64,000 nucleotides of DNA from JAIQFF01 sp963725615 (GCA_963725615.1 CAVRZO010000019.1:62001-126000); one strand, 5' to 3'; positions 26,031-36,257 are shown, counted from the first letter of the stretch. Translations and numbers: made by a program. Notes: generated by a model from the sequence alone, not told the origin.

Positions 26031-26849
26031 TTACTTCCCGGCGCGGTTGTACTTCCCGGTAATTCCATTCCAGCGAATCTTCAGCATCTCGACAAACATC
26101 CGGGTACCGTCGCGCAACGGACTGATGCGCGTCCCTTCGCTGTGGGCCCATTCCACCGGAACTTCCTCCACCTTGAAATTCAGCCTCCCGGCCAGGAACA
26201 GGAGTTCGGGATCGAAACCCCAGCGTTCAATCTTTTGCAGCGGAAAGATTTCCTTTGCCGCGTCACGCGTGAACGCCTTGAAGCCGCACTGCGTATCTTT
26301 AAAAGTCAGACCCAGCGTGATGCGCAACAGCAAATTAAAAATGCGTCCAAAGATCTGCCGGTAGAACGGCTGGCGCTGAGTCTGCAAATCGCGTTGCAGC
26401 CAGCGTGAGCCGATGGCAATGTCCGCGCCACCGGCGATTGCGCCAAACAGCTTGTCGGCTTCCTCGATGGGAGCAGAAAGGTCGGCATCGCTGAACAGCA
26501 GCAGTTCACCCTGCGCGTGCAGCATCCCGTTGCGCACGCTGTATCCCTTGCCCCGATTTCCCGGATTCTGTAACAGCCGCAGGCGGGGATTCTTTTGCGC
26601 GTAACCGCGGATAATCTCCACCGTGTTATCGCGTGAGCCGTCGTCCACCGCGATGATCTCCGCATCCCATCCTCGCTCCGCCACATGAGCCAGCACTTTT
26701 TCCAAAGTGGCGCCGACACGCGCGCCTTCGTTGTAGGCGGGAATGATGATGCTGTAGCCCAGCAGCCGGTCTGGAGCCGTCGGGTCTACGTCCATGAGAC
26801 TCCGATTGAGATCTTTAGCATTGAGTTCGCCGCATTCTACCATCTGCAT
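26031..26849 (-). CDS. Family 2 glycosyltransferase, dolichyl-phosphate glucosyltransferase-like
   Basis: A 272-aa GT2 enzyme of the ALG5/DPG-synthase type. Motifs are YSIIIPAYNEGARVGATLE, IIAVDDGSRDNTVEI, GNRGKGYSVRNGML, the metal-binding FSDADLSAPIEEAD, then DTQCGFKAFTRDAA and RWGFDPELLFLA. It would transfer a hexose from a nucleotide sugar to a polyprenyl phosphate. The ATG at 26849 is chosen; a GTG at 26909 would add 20 residues. It has no operon partner, but polysaccharide genes are on both sides. Confidence 0.88.
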   Translation of the reverse strand: MQMVECGELNAKDLNRSLMDVDPTAPDRLLGYSIIIPAYNEGARVGATLEKVLAHVAERGWDAEIIAVDDGSRDNTVEIIRGYAQKNPRLRLLQNPGNRGKGYSVRNGMLHAQGELLLFSDADLSAPIEEADKLFGAIAGGADIAIGSRWLQRDLQTQRQPFYRQIFGRIFNLLLRITLGLTFKDTQCGFKAFTRDAAKEIFPLQKIERWGFDPELLFLAGRLNFKVEEVPVEWAHSEGTRISPLRDGTRMFVEMLKIRWNGITGKYNRAGK

Positions 26850-26984
26850 TGTGAGGACCTTCCGTTCGTCAATCGAGAGTGGGGAGTCTAAAAATCTTCT
26901 TCTTGTCACTCCTGTCGCGGTTGTGAGCGCCGACTCGTGCCCGAAGACTCTCGGCGCTCACTTGTAGCTCGATCGGTAATCCCT

Positions 26985-29844
26985 CTACTGCACGTTCAAT
27001 GTCAGGGACGTGGCTCCGGTTTTGGAGTTAGCACTCGCGTGCACAATTACGCTATAGGTACCGGCTGGGGTGCCGGTCTGTTGCGGCTGCGCATTGCCCA
27101 TGCCGCCACCACCTCCGCAAGAAACTGTTAGCAGCAACAGCACCAGCGGCGCCAGCCACAGATAGCGTGGCCAGCGGCGGGGAGACCGCTTGGGCGAACG
27201 TGTTCCGGGTACAAACAACATTCCCAGCGAGAGGGTCCACAGCCACGACGCCGGCGTAGGAGATGCCGGCCCGAGAGCAGGGCGAGGAAGGGCTGCGGAG
27301 ATGCGCGCCGTGGTTATGACCTTGGCGGTGAAGGTTGTGGGTGTCGTCGCGTTAAATGCCAGAGTCGCAGGCACAGAGCAGGTAGCATTCGCGGGTGCGC
27401 CGGTGCAACTGAGCGAAGCCGTCCCGCTCATCCCGTCGCCCCCGATGGAAAGCGTGTAAGTAGCGGTCTGTCCCGCCGCTATGGTTGCTGAACTCGGATC
27501 TCCGTAGGGCACGGCCAAACCGAGATTTGGTTCGGCGGCTGAGTAGGTATAACCGTTCGCCAACTTGGCGTTCTGACCATCCGGATTCGCGACCACCACA
27601 TCTACTGTTCCCGCGCCATGCGCTGGAGCCGCCGCTGTGATCGAAGTGCTGCCGGCCACCGTGACTGCGGTCGCGGCAGTGCCGCCAAAGCTCACCGTGG
27701 CTCCGGACACAAAGTTCGTGCCCGTGATCGTCAACCCGGTGCCGCCGCCGATAGGCCCGGTGCTGGGATTGATCGCCGTGACCGTCGGCGCCGCGATGTA
27801 GGTGTAGGCGTTGGACAGAGTGCTGCTCTGAGCATCGCTGTTGGTGACGACGACACTCACGGTTCCGGCGGCGTGGGTCGCGGTGGTCGCCGTGATCGAG
27901 GTACTGCTCGCGACATTCACGTTAGTGGCTGCCGTGCCTCCGAGGCTTACCGTGGCTCCCGACAGGAAGCCCGTGCCCGTGATGGTCACGCTCGTCCCTC
28001 CGGCCGCAGGCCCGGAGTTCGGCGCGACGGAGTTCACCTGCGGTGCCGGGTTGGTGTAGCTGTAGCCGCTTGTGAGCGTGTCGCTCTGGCCATCCGTATT
28101 GGTCACCACCACGTTCACCGATCCCGCCGAATGCGCCGGGGTCGTCGCTGTGATCGAGGTGCTGCTCACGACATTCACGCCGGTCGCTGACGTGCTCCCG
28201 AACTTCACCGTGGCTCCGGAGAGGAAACCTGTGCCCGTGATGGTCACCGCCGTGCCACCGGAGGTTGTGCCGGTCGTGGGTGAGATTGCGCTTACTGTAG
28301 GCGCAGGATTCGATCCCGAACTGCCCAAAAGAACAAACTCTGCCACCGACGGCACACCGTTGTTATTGATCAGGAACAGCATGTAGTATCCCGGCGGCGC
28401 AATCTTGCTGTTCGGTGGTCCTGTGACTGTGAGCGATCCCGATCCTGCCGTGAACGACATCCCTACCAGGCGTTGGTCCATATCGAACGCGTGGGTAGAC
28501 GAGCCCGGCCGAACCAGCACGACTTGGGAGATGTTGGCCGCGTCCGGAGTAGAAACCGAGAACTGCCCACCCCATGCAATATTCGAAGGGGTGCTCGAGA
28601 TGGTCGGGCGCGTTGCTGCCACCACGTTGTTGTTTCCATCCCGGGTGTACAGGTACGCCGGCCGATAGCTTTCCATGTGCGATTCGTAATTCCCGCGCGA
28701 CGGATTGCTGCCGGCAATCCACACCGTTGCGTCGGGCAAAAGCAGCGCCACCGAGTGATAGAGACGGGGATAAGAGTTGGCCCCGGCTGAGGAGAAACTG
28801 TTGCTGCCCGGGTCATACAAATCAGCATTCAGGCTGGCTGTGCTCGCATCTTCGTCGCTGGACGAGCCACCCAGTGCCAGGACATCCCCAGTAGGCAGGA
28901 TCACCGCATCCATCTCGATGCGCGGCTTGGACATGTCCGGACCCCAGGACCAGGACGGCGATGACGACCCCAGATCAATTAGTTCGGTCGTGGCCGTCGC
29001 CGGACTTCCTCCGCCCAGAAGCAATACCTTCGGGTCGTAGTTGTTGGCCGGCGTCAAAGGCAGCAGGACCGAGCTGCCGTAGGTTCGCGTGGCGCCCAGT
29101 TTCGTGTTGGCAACGGTGGTCCAGCTCTGGTTCGAAGGATTGAAATAGTAGCTCGTGGCGCTCGGCCCGGAATAAAAGACCTTGCCGTTGGGCAGAAGGT
29201 GCATCCGGGGATACAGCGGCGGCGTCCATGGCGGCGTGAACTGGGAACTCCATCCCGAGCCCACCGTGTAGATCTCAACCGTCTTGTTCGTGTCCCCATT
29301 CTCGTCCTGGCCCGAGAAAGTCATGACTCGGCCGTCGCTAAGCAAGGTTACGGTCGGATACCAGCGGCCGTGGGCCATGTTCTGCACAGTCGGTAAAGGT
29401 GTTCGTAGCCGGATCGAACAAGCTGGTCTTTGTGAATTCCGAAAAACGTGTCGTAGTGCGATGGTGCCACCGTTGACCATGACCCGCCCGTCCGGGAGCG
29501 CAGTCATGCTGTTGCAAAACATGTCGTAGGCTGACCGAGAGCTGAGTAATGTTCTTGGCGACTGGATCCACGACCACCGCACCGGAGCCGTTTGACCCGT
29601 TATACGGTGCACCCGACGGGCAACCCGATTGCGAAGGTGGACAGTTCCCTGAACCGGTGACGACCAAAATCTTGCCATTGTGCATCAAGGCCACATGAAT
29701 GGGATTAATGGTCATGGAGTAGTTCAACGTGCTCCACTGACCCTTCACATCCGCCTGGGCGACTGCATGGGGAACTGATGCTGCAAGACGAGAAAAAGCC
29801 GCTAAGAAGGCTTGACCTAAACGTACAGACGCACCACGGGACAT
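26985..29844 (-). pseudogene. Galactose-oxidase-like copper radical oxidase with three IPT/TIG domains, frame broken
   Basis: Reads as one protein across frame changes in the first 500 nt. The N-terminal part, with signal peptide and WSTLNYSMTINPIHVALMHNGK, is in one frame to about 29560. The rest (DMFCNSMTALPDGRVMVNGG and, from about 29390, HGRWYPTVTLLSDGRVM onward) is in another, with a short return to the first frame between. All copper/radical residues of galactose oxidase are recognisable: Cys in DMFC, Tyr in GRWYPT, Tyr-His in RLYHSVALLLPD and His in THAFDMDQR. Three TIG/IPT domains, an Ig-like segment, two hydrophobic helices and a Cys-Gly tail (SCGGGGGMG) follow. It is either damaged or carries sequence errors. 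A complete paralogue is at 36254. Confidence 0.8.
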
Positions 29845-30235
29845 GGGATTGGCCTCGTTCTTTTCACGCACGAGTTTTGTTTTCGCTCGTGACACGCTGG
29901 GACGCGCCGCAAGCTGGCGTCTGGAGATCGGGGGATCCTACGGGGGAGAGCGCTCGTTCGCGAAGGCGAAAGAACTGTTTAGTTAATAGTTGATTTTAGA
30001 GGGTTTGTCAATACAGGTGGATGGCAACAAATTGCACACCCAAGCTGGGATTCGCGGCTGCAAACAGGGTGAGAAGTGGGTCAATCGATTCAGGCTCTTA
30101 CGAGTCCGACTTTCAGAACCGGTCCTGGAAATCCATGGGTTGAGTTTTTCCGAATCGCCGGGCACCCGGCTGCTCGAACCTGTCTCCCGTCGATTTCCAG
30201 TGGTCGACGAAGTATTCGACGAACTATCCAACGAA

Positions 30236-30844
30236 CTATGGGATCGTAGCGCTTGCATTGTCGTTGGAGGAGTCTGCTGTTCTCGCCCTTGACTGTCGAC
30301 TGTCCCCGATTGCACGCTCTGATCGGTATACGAAGTCCCACCGATGGCGCTCGCCAGCAGGCCATACGATCCACCCTTGATAGTCGAGCGGTACATGCTA
30401 TAGCTGATGACTTTGCCCGTCGGGACCTGCCAGGACAGCGACACCGTATGTTGCACCGGTGGAGGCGAAGTCATGGTCAGAACCACGGTCACCGTTTTCG
30501 TGGTCCCGCCGACCGGTCAACCTGACATGACCGGTATAAGTTCCTGCGGCGAGTCCGTTAGTTGACGGCAGAATCTGAACCGTGGCCGGCGCCGTCCCAC
30601 CGCCGGAGGACATCGCCAGCCAGGGCTGGTCACTGACTCCCGAAAAAGTGAGCGATCCGGTCCCGGTGTTTGTGATACTCACGCTAGCCGGCGCGAGACT
30701 GGATGTCCCCACTTTAGCAGTCCAGCTGAAGCCCGCCGGACTCACCGACAATATGGAAGCTGCCACCGGGGCGGACGCTGGCGACTCCCGAACCGTACAC
30801 CGACGTCCAGGCGCCTGCTGGAATAAATTGTCCCAGTCGTCCAC
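30236..30844 (-). pseudogene. Fragment of a surface protein with BACON-like and fibronectin III-like domains
   Basis: A remnant read in three frames. At 30844-30500 the ILSVSPAGFSWTAK...VSITNTGTGSLTFSGV...WLAMSSGGGTAP...GTYTGHVRL pattern is a BACON/ASPM-type choice-anchored beta domain. After a one-base shift, TVSLSWQVPTGKVISYSMYRST is an FN3 domain. A further shift would end the protein at NASATIP with the stop at 30236. There is no clear start; upstream sequence in any frame lacks a signal peptide. It is probably the decayed or mis-sequenced tail of a larger adhesin-like gene. Confidence 0.6.
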
Positions 30845-31413
30845 GTGGCCGGCAGGGAAGTCAAAGTTCTTATCGACTTCAACTCGTCAATCCATCACCA
30901 GGTTCGGAAATCGAGGACAGCTGCACTCTACGAGTGCCACATGTCTCAACCATCGTCAGGAGTGCGAAGCAAGTGAGGGAAAACTCGTGGAATGGCAATC
31001 AGAAGACCAGCAGCCTCGCTGGCGGAAAGCGGCGCGTGGGCCCGTACTTCCGCGTATCGATCGTCCGTTTAGTGACGTGCTGATCGTTGCCCACATCTGC
31101 GGACTGCTTTCGCCGCGCGCGTAAAACGTGGAAGATGTTTTCCTCTCTGGGTAAATGCTCTTCCATGCAGATCGGCCGCGCGCGTTACCTAGGTAACCAG
31201 TCGCGGGGGTCGACGGGCCGTTTCAGGACGTTACCTGCATGCCGCTTCCGGCGCGCCTTGCAGGCCGACCGATCTCGCTAACTACTGCTGCTGGCAACGA
31301 TTCCACGCCACGCCTCTCTCGTGAACTGAGTCGCGCTGAACTCGAGGGGGTAACTTCTGCCCGTTGGCATCGGGGTTGCATTGTGTATGCATGAAAGTTC
31401 CTCGATTTACGCT
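30845..31413. other. 569-bp region upstream of the glycan operon
   Basis: No supported gene. It includes the perfect 14-bp palindrome at 31184-31197 and a second GTTACCTGC half-site at 31230, which can pair with the AGGTAAC half of the palindrome (7 bp) to form a larger hairpin. This is the likely control region of the operon beginning at 31414. Confidence 0.45.
31184..31197. promoter_or_regulatory. Perfect palindrome GTTACCTAGGTAAC, possible operator
   Basis: A 14-bp perfect palindrome about 220 nt upstream of the deacetylase gene. A similar but spaced GTTAC-5-GTAAC occurs at 38149. Confidence 0.45.
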
Positions 31414-32394
31414 ATGACAATATTTGTCCATCTGATCTTGATCGCGAGTTTGCTGGCGGGCTGCTGCTCTGCGCAAACTTCCACGCTCAAGGTCCTGCCG
31501 TGGAACAATCACGAGGCCGCGCTGTCACTCACGTTCGACGACTCGCGCGCGGTTCACCTCGACGTCGTAGCTCCCGAACTCAACAAGCGTCATCTGCGCG
31601 CTACTTTTTTCCTTATCGTTTCCAAAACAACCCGGCTGGAAGATTGGCGGAGACTCCAGTCTCAGGGACACGAGATCGGCAATCACTCCGTAACTCACGA
31701 GCATGCCACGGATCTGAACAAGGCCGGTGAAGAGCTGCAGGTTGAGGACGCCAAGAATTTTCTGGACAGCAACTTCAAATCGAACATCATCACTTTCGCC
31801 TATCCCTACACCGAGGTTTCGCCCGGCCTGCTGTACTGGGTGAGGCGCTATGACTTCGCTGCGCGCGGTGGACGCGGGGACGGCACTCTGGTCTACATCA
31901 AGTCCGACGTCCAGCCTGACTGGTACAACCTGCCCAGCCAGCCCAGCTACACCAAGTATGACGCCGCCACGTACCGGGGCTGGATCGACAAAGATGTTTC
32001 GCTCAAGGCCTGGACCATTCTTCAGATCCATGGCATCGGCGATGCCTCGACCGGATTCGAGCCTATCCCCAGCAATACGTTTATTGAATTTCTGGACTAC
32101 GTGAAGGCGATGGAACCCAGGGGTCTCTGGGTCGCGCCCTTCGGAGAAGTGGCCGCTTACTTCCGCGCCCAGAAAATCCTGGAAGCAGCACATACCCAAG
32201 TGGCAAACGGCGAAAAGAAATTTAACTGGCAAGTCCCGGCTCCGTTCCCGTCCGGGGTTGTCCTCAAGGTAGCGATCGAGGGTTCAAACCGCGCACGTCT
32301 CTATCAGGCGGGACGTGAACTGCGCCGGGGCAAGGATGGGGTTTACTCGGTGGCTTTCGATGCACGCGAGTTGGTTGTGAAAGGTCAACTGTGA
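31414..32394 (+). CDS. Exported polysaccharide deacetylase (CE4 family)
   Basis: A 326-aa protein that should remove N- or O-acetyl groups from a glycan outside the cytoplasm. The N-terminus MTIFVHLILIASLLAGCCSAQ is a signal peptide with a possible lipobox (LAGC). The CE4 fold follows: motif 1 LSLTFDDSRAVH (metal/base Asp), motif 2 GHEIGNHSVTHEH (His ligands), and FAYPYTE in the place of motif 3. The C-terminal 70 residues are an added beta segment. Its last codons overlap the GTG start of the GT2 gene (GTGA), so the two are translationally coupled. In-frame ATGs at 31387 and 31390 would add a few residues before the signal peptide. Confidence 0.87.
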   Translation: MTIFVHLILIASLLAGCCSAQTSTLKVLPWNNHEAALSLTFDDSRAVHLDVVAPELNKRHLRATFFLIVSKTTRLEDWRRLQSQGHEIGNHSVTHEHATDLNKAGEELQVEDAKNFLDSNFKSNIITFAYPYTEVSPGLLYWVRRYDFAARGGRGDGTLVYIKSDVQPDWYNLPSQPSYTKYDAATYRGWIDKDVSLKAWTILQIHGIGDASTGFEPIPSNTFIEFLDYVKAMEPRGLWVAPFGEVAAYFRAQKILEAAHTQVANGEKKFNWQVPAPFPSGVVLKVAIEGSNRARLYQAGRELRRGKDGVYSVAFDARELVVKGQL

Positions 32395-33413
32395 AAAGGC
32401 TTTGCGTAATGCTGCCCGCGAAGGACGAGGCGGTGGGCATCGGAAGAACGCTGCGAAGCATTTTGCAGGCCGGCCTTCTGCCCGCGGATGTGTACGTCAT
32501 TGATGACGGCTCGAGCGACGGCACGGGCAACATCGCCCGCTCCTTCGGTGTGAACGTGGCGAGAAACGAAAAGAACATCGGGAAAGCGCACAGCCTGGCC
32601 CGCCTGGCTTCGACCTCCGAGCTGGTCCGGCGCTACGACTACGTGTGCCTGATGGATGCCGACACCCAGGTTTCTGAAGATTATTTTCAGTCGGTCAAGA
32701 AAAGCTTCCGCGAAACCGGCGCGGCTGTGGTCTGTGGCCGGGCCAAGAGCACTCCGCACAACTGGCTTACCGCATATCGCTGTCTTGCTTACTGGATTTC
32801 GCACGCCATCTACAAGGATGGGCAGAGCAATATGGGCGTGATCACAGTGACACCCGGTTGCGCCGCGGCCTTCCGCTCCGACGCCTTCGCCCAACTCGAC
32901 TGGAGTAACGACACCATCGTCGAGGACATGGACTGCACCATCCAGGTTCATCGCAAAAAGCTGGGCCAGATCGTTTATCAGAAGCGCGCCGTGGTTTCCA
33001 CGCAAGACCCGAGAACGCTGCGCGACTACATCAAGCAGATGTATCGCTGGCATACCGGCGCCTGGCAAGTGGGCCTGAAGTACGGCATGATCACCGGCCT
33101 GTCGAAGATTGACCTGGAATACAAGCTATTGATGGGGGAAGGCGTTGTCTTCGCCACTTTGTTCCTGTTGATGCCGCTCTGGCTGCTCATTTATCCCCGG
33201 CTCGCGTTCTACGGGGCCGGCATGGACATGATCGTTCTCATCTTTCTGTCGATGATTTGTGGAATTTGCGACCGCCGTATTGATGTCTTCATTTTTTCAC
33301 CGATGTACCCGTTGTTGCGTTTCGTGGACTGTTCCGTCTTCCTGTACAGCTTCTGGAAGGTGGTCGTTCAGAGGAAACAGGTCAAAGGCTGGTTTGCTGT
33401 CAAACGGTACTAA
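32391..33413 (+). CDS. Processive family 2 glycosyltransferase (polysaccharide synthase)
   Basis: A 340-aa membrane synthase. The N-terminal GT-A domain has VMLPAKDEAVGIGRTL, VIDDGSSDGTG, the metal-binding LMDADTQVS, the acceptor-site EDMD and the QxxRW-type motif QMYRWHTGAW (about residue 218), the set typical of cellulose, chitin, hyaluronan and PNAG synthases. Two to three TM helices follow (about 245-325). It is shorter than BcsA or PgaC, with no N-terminal TM pair and no PilZ. Start is GTG inside the deacetylase stop. The coupling to a deacetylase suggests a GlcNAc-containing polymer, but the sugar is not proven. Confidence 0.87.
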   Translation: MKRLCVMLPAKDEAVGIGRTLRSILQAGLLPADVYVIDDGSSDGTGNIARSFGVNVARNEKNIGKAHSLARLASTSELVRRYDYVCLMDADTQVSEDYFQSVKKSFRETGAAVVCGRAKSTPHNWLTAYRCLAYWISHAIYKDGQSNMGVITVTPGCAAAFRSDAFAQLDWSNDTIVEDMDCTIQVHRKKLGQIVYQKRAVVSTQDPRTLRDYIKQMYRWHTGAWQVGLKYGMITGLSKIDLEYKLLMGEGVVFATLFLLMPLWLLIYPRLAFYGAGMDMIVLIFLSMICGICDRRIDVFIFSPMYPLLRFVDCSVFLYSFWKVVVQRKQVKGWFAVKRY

Positions 33414-33429
33414 CAAGAAAAGTGGAGTT

Positions 33430-34258
33430 ATGAAAACCAAGTCGTTGTTTGTGATGATCGCAGTTCTGATACTGACGACAATTTCCGCCGCGCAGGAGGG
33501 TGCCGTGTCCGCGCTGCAAGGCAGCCTGGCCGACTCCGTTGGTTTACCTGGTCAGGGTTGGACGTCAATCGGCAATCTGAGCCCGATCGAGCACAACAAC
33601 TTTTACCTCCAATCCTACGTGGAACAAAGCGCTGCGATGTTTTCCACCTACTCGGGATCACTTACCGTCACCCCCTTCGTGGGAGTGGGTCTGGTTCTCG
33701 ACACCAAAGGCTACGACTGGAACAACAAAATTCAGCCCCGCCTCGGTATGAAGGTGAACAAATACTTCCGCAAGGGCGTGATCAGCGTGGGTTCGGCCTA
33801 CACCTACGAGGAGCGCTTCAAGGGCGTCGACAGCAGCGGGCTCACAGTTTTCGTCCAGGACTGGTTTGGCTGGCAGCCGGTGGCGGAGAAGTCGAGCCGC
33901 TTCCCCGGGTCGTCCTGGATCGAAGTCGGAAACCTGTCGCCGGTCGAGAAGGGAAACATTCTCGGCACGGGATACATCACGCAGGGCGTGGTGGCGAAAA
34001 GATTCAGCCGATTCACCGTGGTGCCCTATCTCGAGGCCACCGTGTTTCATGACAGTAAGGGCTTCGATTGGGACAACAAAGCCAATGGTCGGCGGCGGCG
34101 TGAAAGCGATATTGCCGCGGGGTGATATCTACACCGAAATTGGTGCGGCTTATCTTCACGAGACTCGTTTCCAGTCAGGTCAGTCCGCTGGCGGAGTCTC
34201 GGTGTTCACCAACTTCTCATTTAACTGGAATCTTCTGGGTCGAAAGGCAGGTCGGTAA
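33430..34258 (+). CDS. Exported protein made of two copies of a beta-rich module, probably outer membrane (one frameshift)
   Basis: Signal peptide MKTKSLFVMIAVLILTTISAAQ, then two homologous halves of about 110 residues. Repeat 1 has IGNLSPIEHNNFYLQSYVEQ, LDTKGYDWNNK and GSAYTYEERF; repeat 2 has VGNLSPVEKGNILGTGYITQ, HDSKGFDWDNK and GAAYLHETRF. Alternating hydrophobic/aromatic strands suggest a small beta-barrel. The first frame stops at 34125; the true C-terminus (MVGGGVKAILPRGD...FNWNLLGRKAGR) is in the next frame, ending at 34258. Comparing the halves suggests about five bases are missing near 34082 (equivalent to +1). It is second after the synthase, so a role in passing the polymer through the outer membrane is plausible but inferred. 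Confidence 0.65.
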
Positions 34259-34343
34259 CATGCCGTTTCCTGGTATCGGAAGTATCTCGGCGATTATTCA
34301 CATGCTGGCGAAAGGTCCTGAGGCAGCGAGGTCAAACCATCTT

Positions 34344-36257
34344 ATGCGCGTAATTGGAACCATCATTCTTGCACTACTGGTGAGCTTGAGCCTGGTCGGC
34401 TCTGTTTCTGCTCAGGATTCGCCATTACTCTTGTCCTCAATCAACCTGAGTTCGGCCAGCGTAACGGAAGGCCGCTCGGTTGAAGCCACCGTCACTCTGA
34501 ACAACCCCGCTCCCAACAGCGGAGCCAGGGTGTCCTTGGCGGTCGATCCCGCCGGCTCGGCCTTTGTTCCGGCCAGCGTCACGGTTCCCGCCGGCGCGAC
34601 CAGCGCGACGTTCCCGGTCAAGGTGGCGACCGCCACCTCCGTCACCATCTACGGCAACTACGGCGTCACCAAGAGCGAGTCGCTGGCCGTCATGCCCAAG
34701 GTGTCAATTGACGAAGTGGCGGACCGCGTCATTGCGCGCGAGCGCACCTTCGTCGAACAGATGAAGCACCGGCACCCACTGGCTGAGACCTACATTCAGA
34801 ACCTGAAGACGGATAAGGACTCGGTGGTCGTGCCCAACAGCGACCAATATTTCCTGGGACGCCTTGACCTGAGCGATGGCGTCGAAGACCAGCTGTTTGA
34901 AAAGCAGACTGGTCTCAAGCTCAAGGCCCTGAACCCGTTTCCCAGCTTGTTCTCGCGCAAGTTCCTGCCCCTGGGCTTCGCCCAGATGGTCATGCTCGAC
35001 CGCGATTTCCAGAAGAAGAACTACGACTTCAAATTCGTACGCCAGGAGTTTCTGGGAGAAGTGCGCTGCATCGTCCTCGACGTTCAACCCAAGGGTGACG
35101 TAGGCGGCCGCTTCCTGGGCCGGATCTGGGTTGAGGACCATGACTACAACATCGTCCGCTTCAACGGGACCTATTCTCCGCATTCCCGCTACAGCTACTA
35201 CCTGCATTTCGATAGCTGGCGCTTAAATCTTCAGGCAGGCGTGTGGCTGCCGGCGTATGTCTTCATCGAAGAGTCAAATTTGAAAAGCGCCGGCCCGCTG
35301 CTCCCCGGCCTGCACTTCAAGGCGCAGACCCGGCTCTGGAGCTACGATCCGGAACCGCTTAAACACGAAGGGGAATTCGCCGAAATCCAGGTTGATGCGG
35401 TCACCGACCAGACCGACGCCGCCAAGGAAGCCGGTCCAGTCGAAGCCCAGCGCATGTGGGAGCGCACGGCCGAGGACAACGCTCTCGATCACTTGCAGAA
35501 AGTTGGGCTGATCGCGCCCCAGGGCGATGTCGACAAGATTCTGCAAACCGTGGTCAACAACCTGATCATCACCAACAATCTTCAGATTATTCCTGACGTG
35601 CGTTGCCGGGTGTTGCTGACTTCGCCGCTGGAATCCTTCACCATCGGACACACCATCGTGATCAGCCGCGGCCTGCTGGACGTCCTTCCCGATGAAGGCG
35701 CCCTGGCGATGACCCTGGCTCACGAATTGAGCCACATCGCGTTAGGCCACCGCATCGACACCCGGTTTGCCTTCAATGATCGGTTCTTTTTCCCCGACCA
35801 GAGTACGTTCCAGCGCATGGATTTCAGCCGCAACCCAGCAGAAGAAGAGGCTGCGGACAACAAAGCCATGGCATTGCTGGCGAACTCTCCCTACAAGGAC
35901 AAACTGGCCAACGCTGGATTGTTCCTGAAAGCGCTCGAGACCCGCGCTCCGGAACTCACGAGCCTGATCCGGCCTCACCTGGGCAACCGTATGGAAGGCG
36001 GAAAAACGATTCGGATGTCCGGCGTGCTCAGCAGCGCTCCGCAACTCGAGATGCTGCGCATCGATCAGATCGCCGCTCTTCCGCTGGGCGGCCGAGTGAA
36101 ATTGGATCCCTGGAGCAACCGTCTGGAGATGATGAAGACCAAGCCGGTGGTCCTGCTTTCGCCGCAGGAGAAAATGCCGTTCGAAGTTACACCGTTCTTC
36201 CCGTATCTCACGCGGCTCACCAATACGACGCCAGTCGAAACGGCGTCGGCTCAATGA
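34344..36257 (+). CDS. Periplasmic M48-family metallopeptidase with Ig-like and LolA-like N-terminal domains
   Basis: A 637-aa protein. A signal peptide ends at VSAQ (about residue 24), an Ig-like domain follows (30-115, SSINLSSASVTEGRSVEAT), then a lipoprotein-sorting-like beta domain (about 195-330, RQEFLGEVRCIVLDVQP, GRIWVEDHDYNIVRFNG) and an M48 zincin domain (about 375-560) with the HELSH zinc motif in MTLAHELSHIALGHR and the third ligand in EEEAADNKAM. M48 proteases such as BepA maintain outer-membrane protein assembly. The ATG at 34344 starts the signal peptide; ATG 34260 lies 2 nt past the previous gene. The stop overlaps the next ATG (ATGA), so it belongs to the glycan operon. Confidence 0.85.
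   Translation: MRVIGTIILALLVSLSLVGSVSAQDSPLLLSSINLSSASVTEGRSVEATVTLNNPAPNSGARVSLAVDPAGSAFVPASVTVPAGATSATFPVKVATATSVTIYGNYGVTKSESLAVMPKVSIDEVADRVIARERTFVEQMKHRHPLAETYIQNLKTDKDSVVVPNSDQYFLGRLDLSDGVEDQLFEKQTGLKLKALNPFPSLFSRKFLPLGFAQMVMLDRDFQKKNYDFKFVRQEFLGEVRCIVLDVQPKGDVGGRFLGRIWVEDHDYNIVRFNGTYSPHSRYSYYLHFDSWRLNLQAGVWLPAYVFIEESNLKSAGPLLPGLHFKAQTRLWSYDPEPLKHEGEFAEIQVDAVTDQTDAAKEAGPVEAQRMWERTAEDNALDHLQKVGLIAPQGDVDKILQTVVNNLIITNNLQIIPDVRCRVLLTSPLESFTIGHTIVISRGLLDVLPDEGALAMTLAHELSHIALGHRIDTRFAFNDRFFFPDQSTFQRMDFSRNPAEEEAADNKAMALLANSPYKDKLANAGLFLKALETRAPELTSLIRPHLGNRMEGGKTIRMSGVLSSAPQLEMLRIDQIAALPLGGRVKLDPWSNRLEMMKTKPVVLLSPQEKMPFEVTPFFPYLTRLTNTTPVETASAQ

Noticed and set aside
27618..28190. Arg-rich 190-codon + strand frame
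   Set aside because: It is antisense to the TIG domains; composition is typical of a shadow frame.
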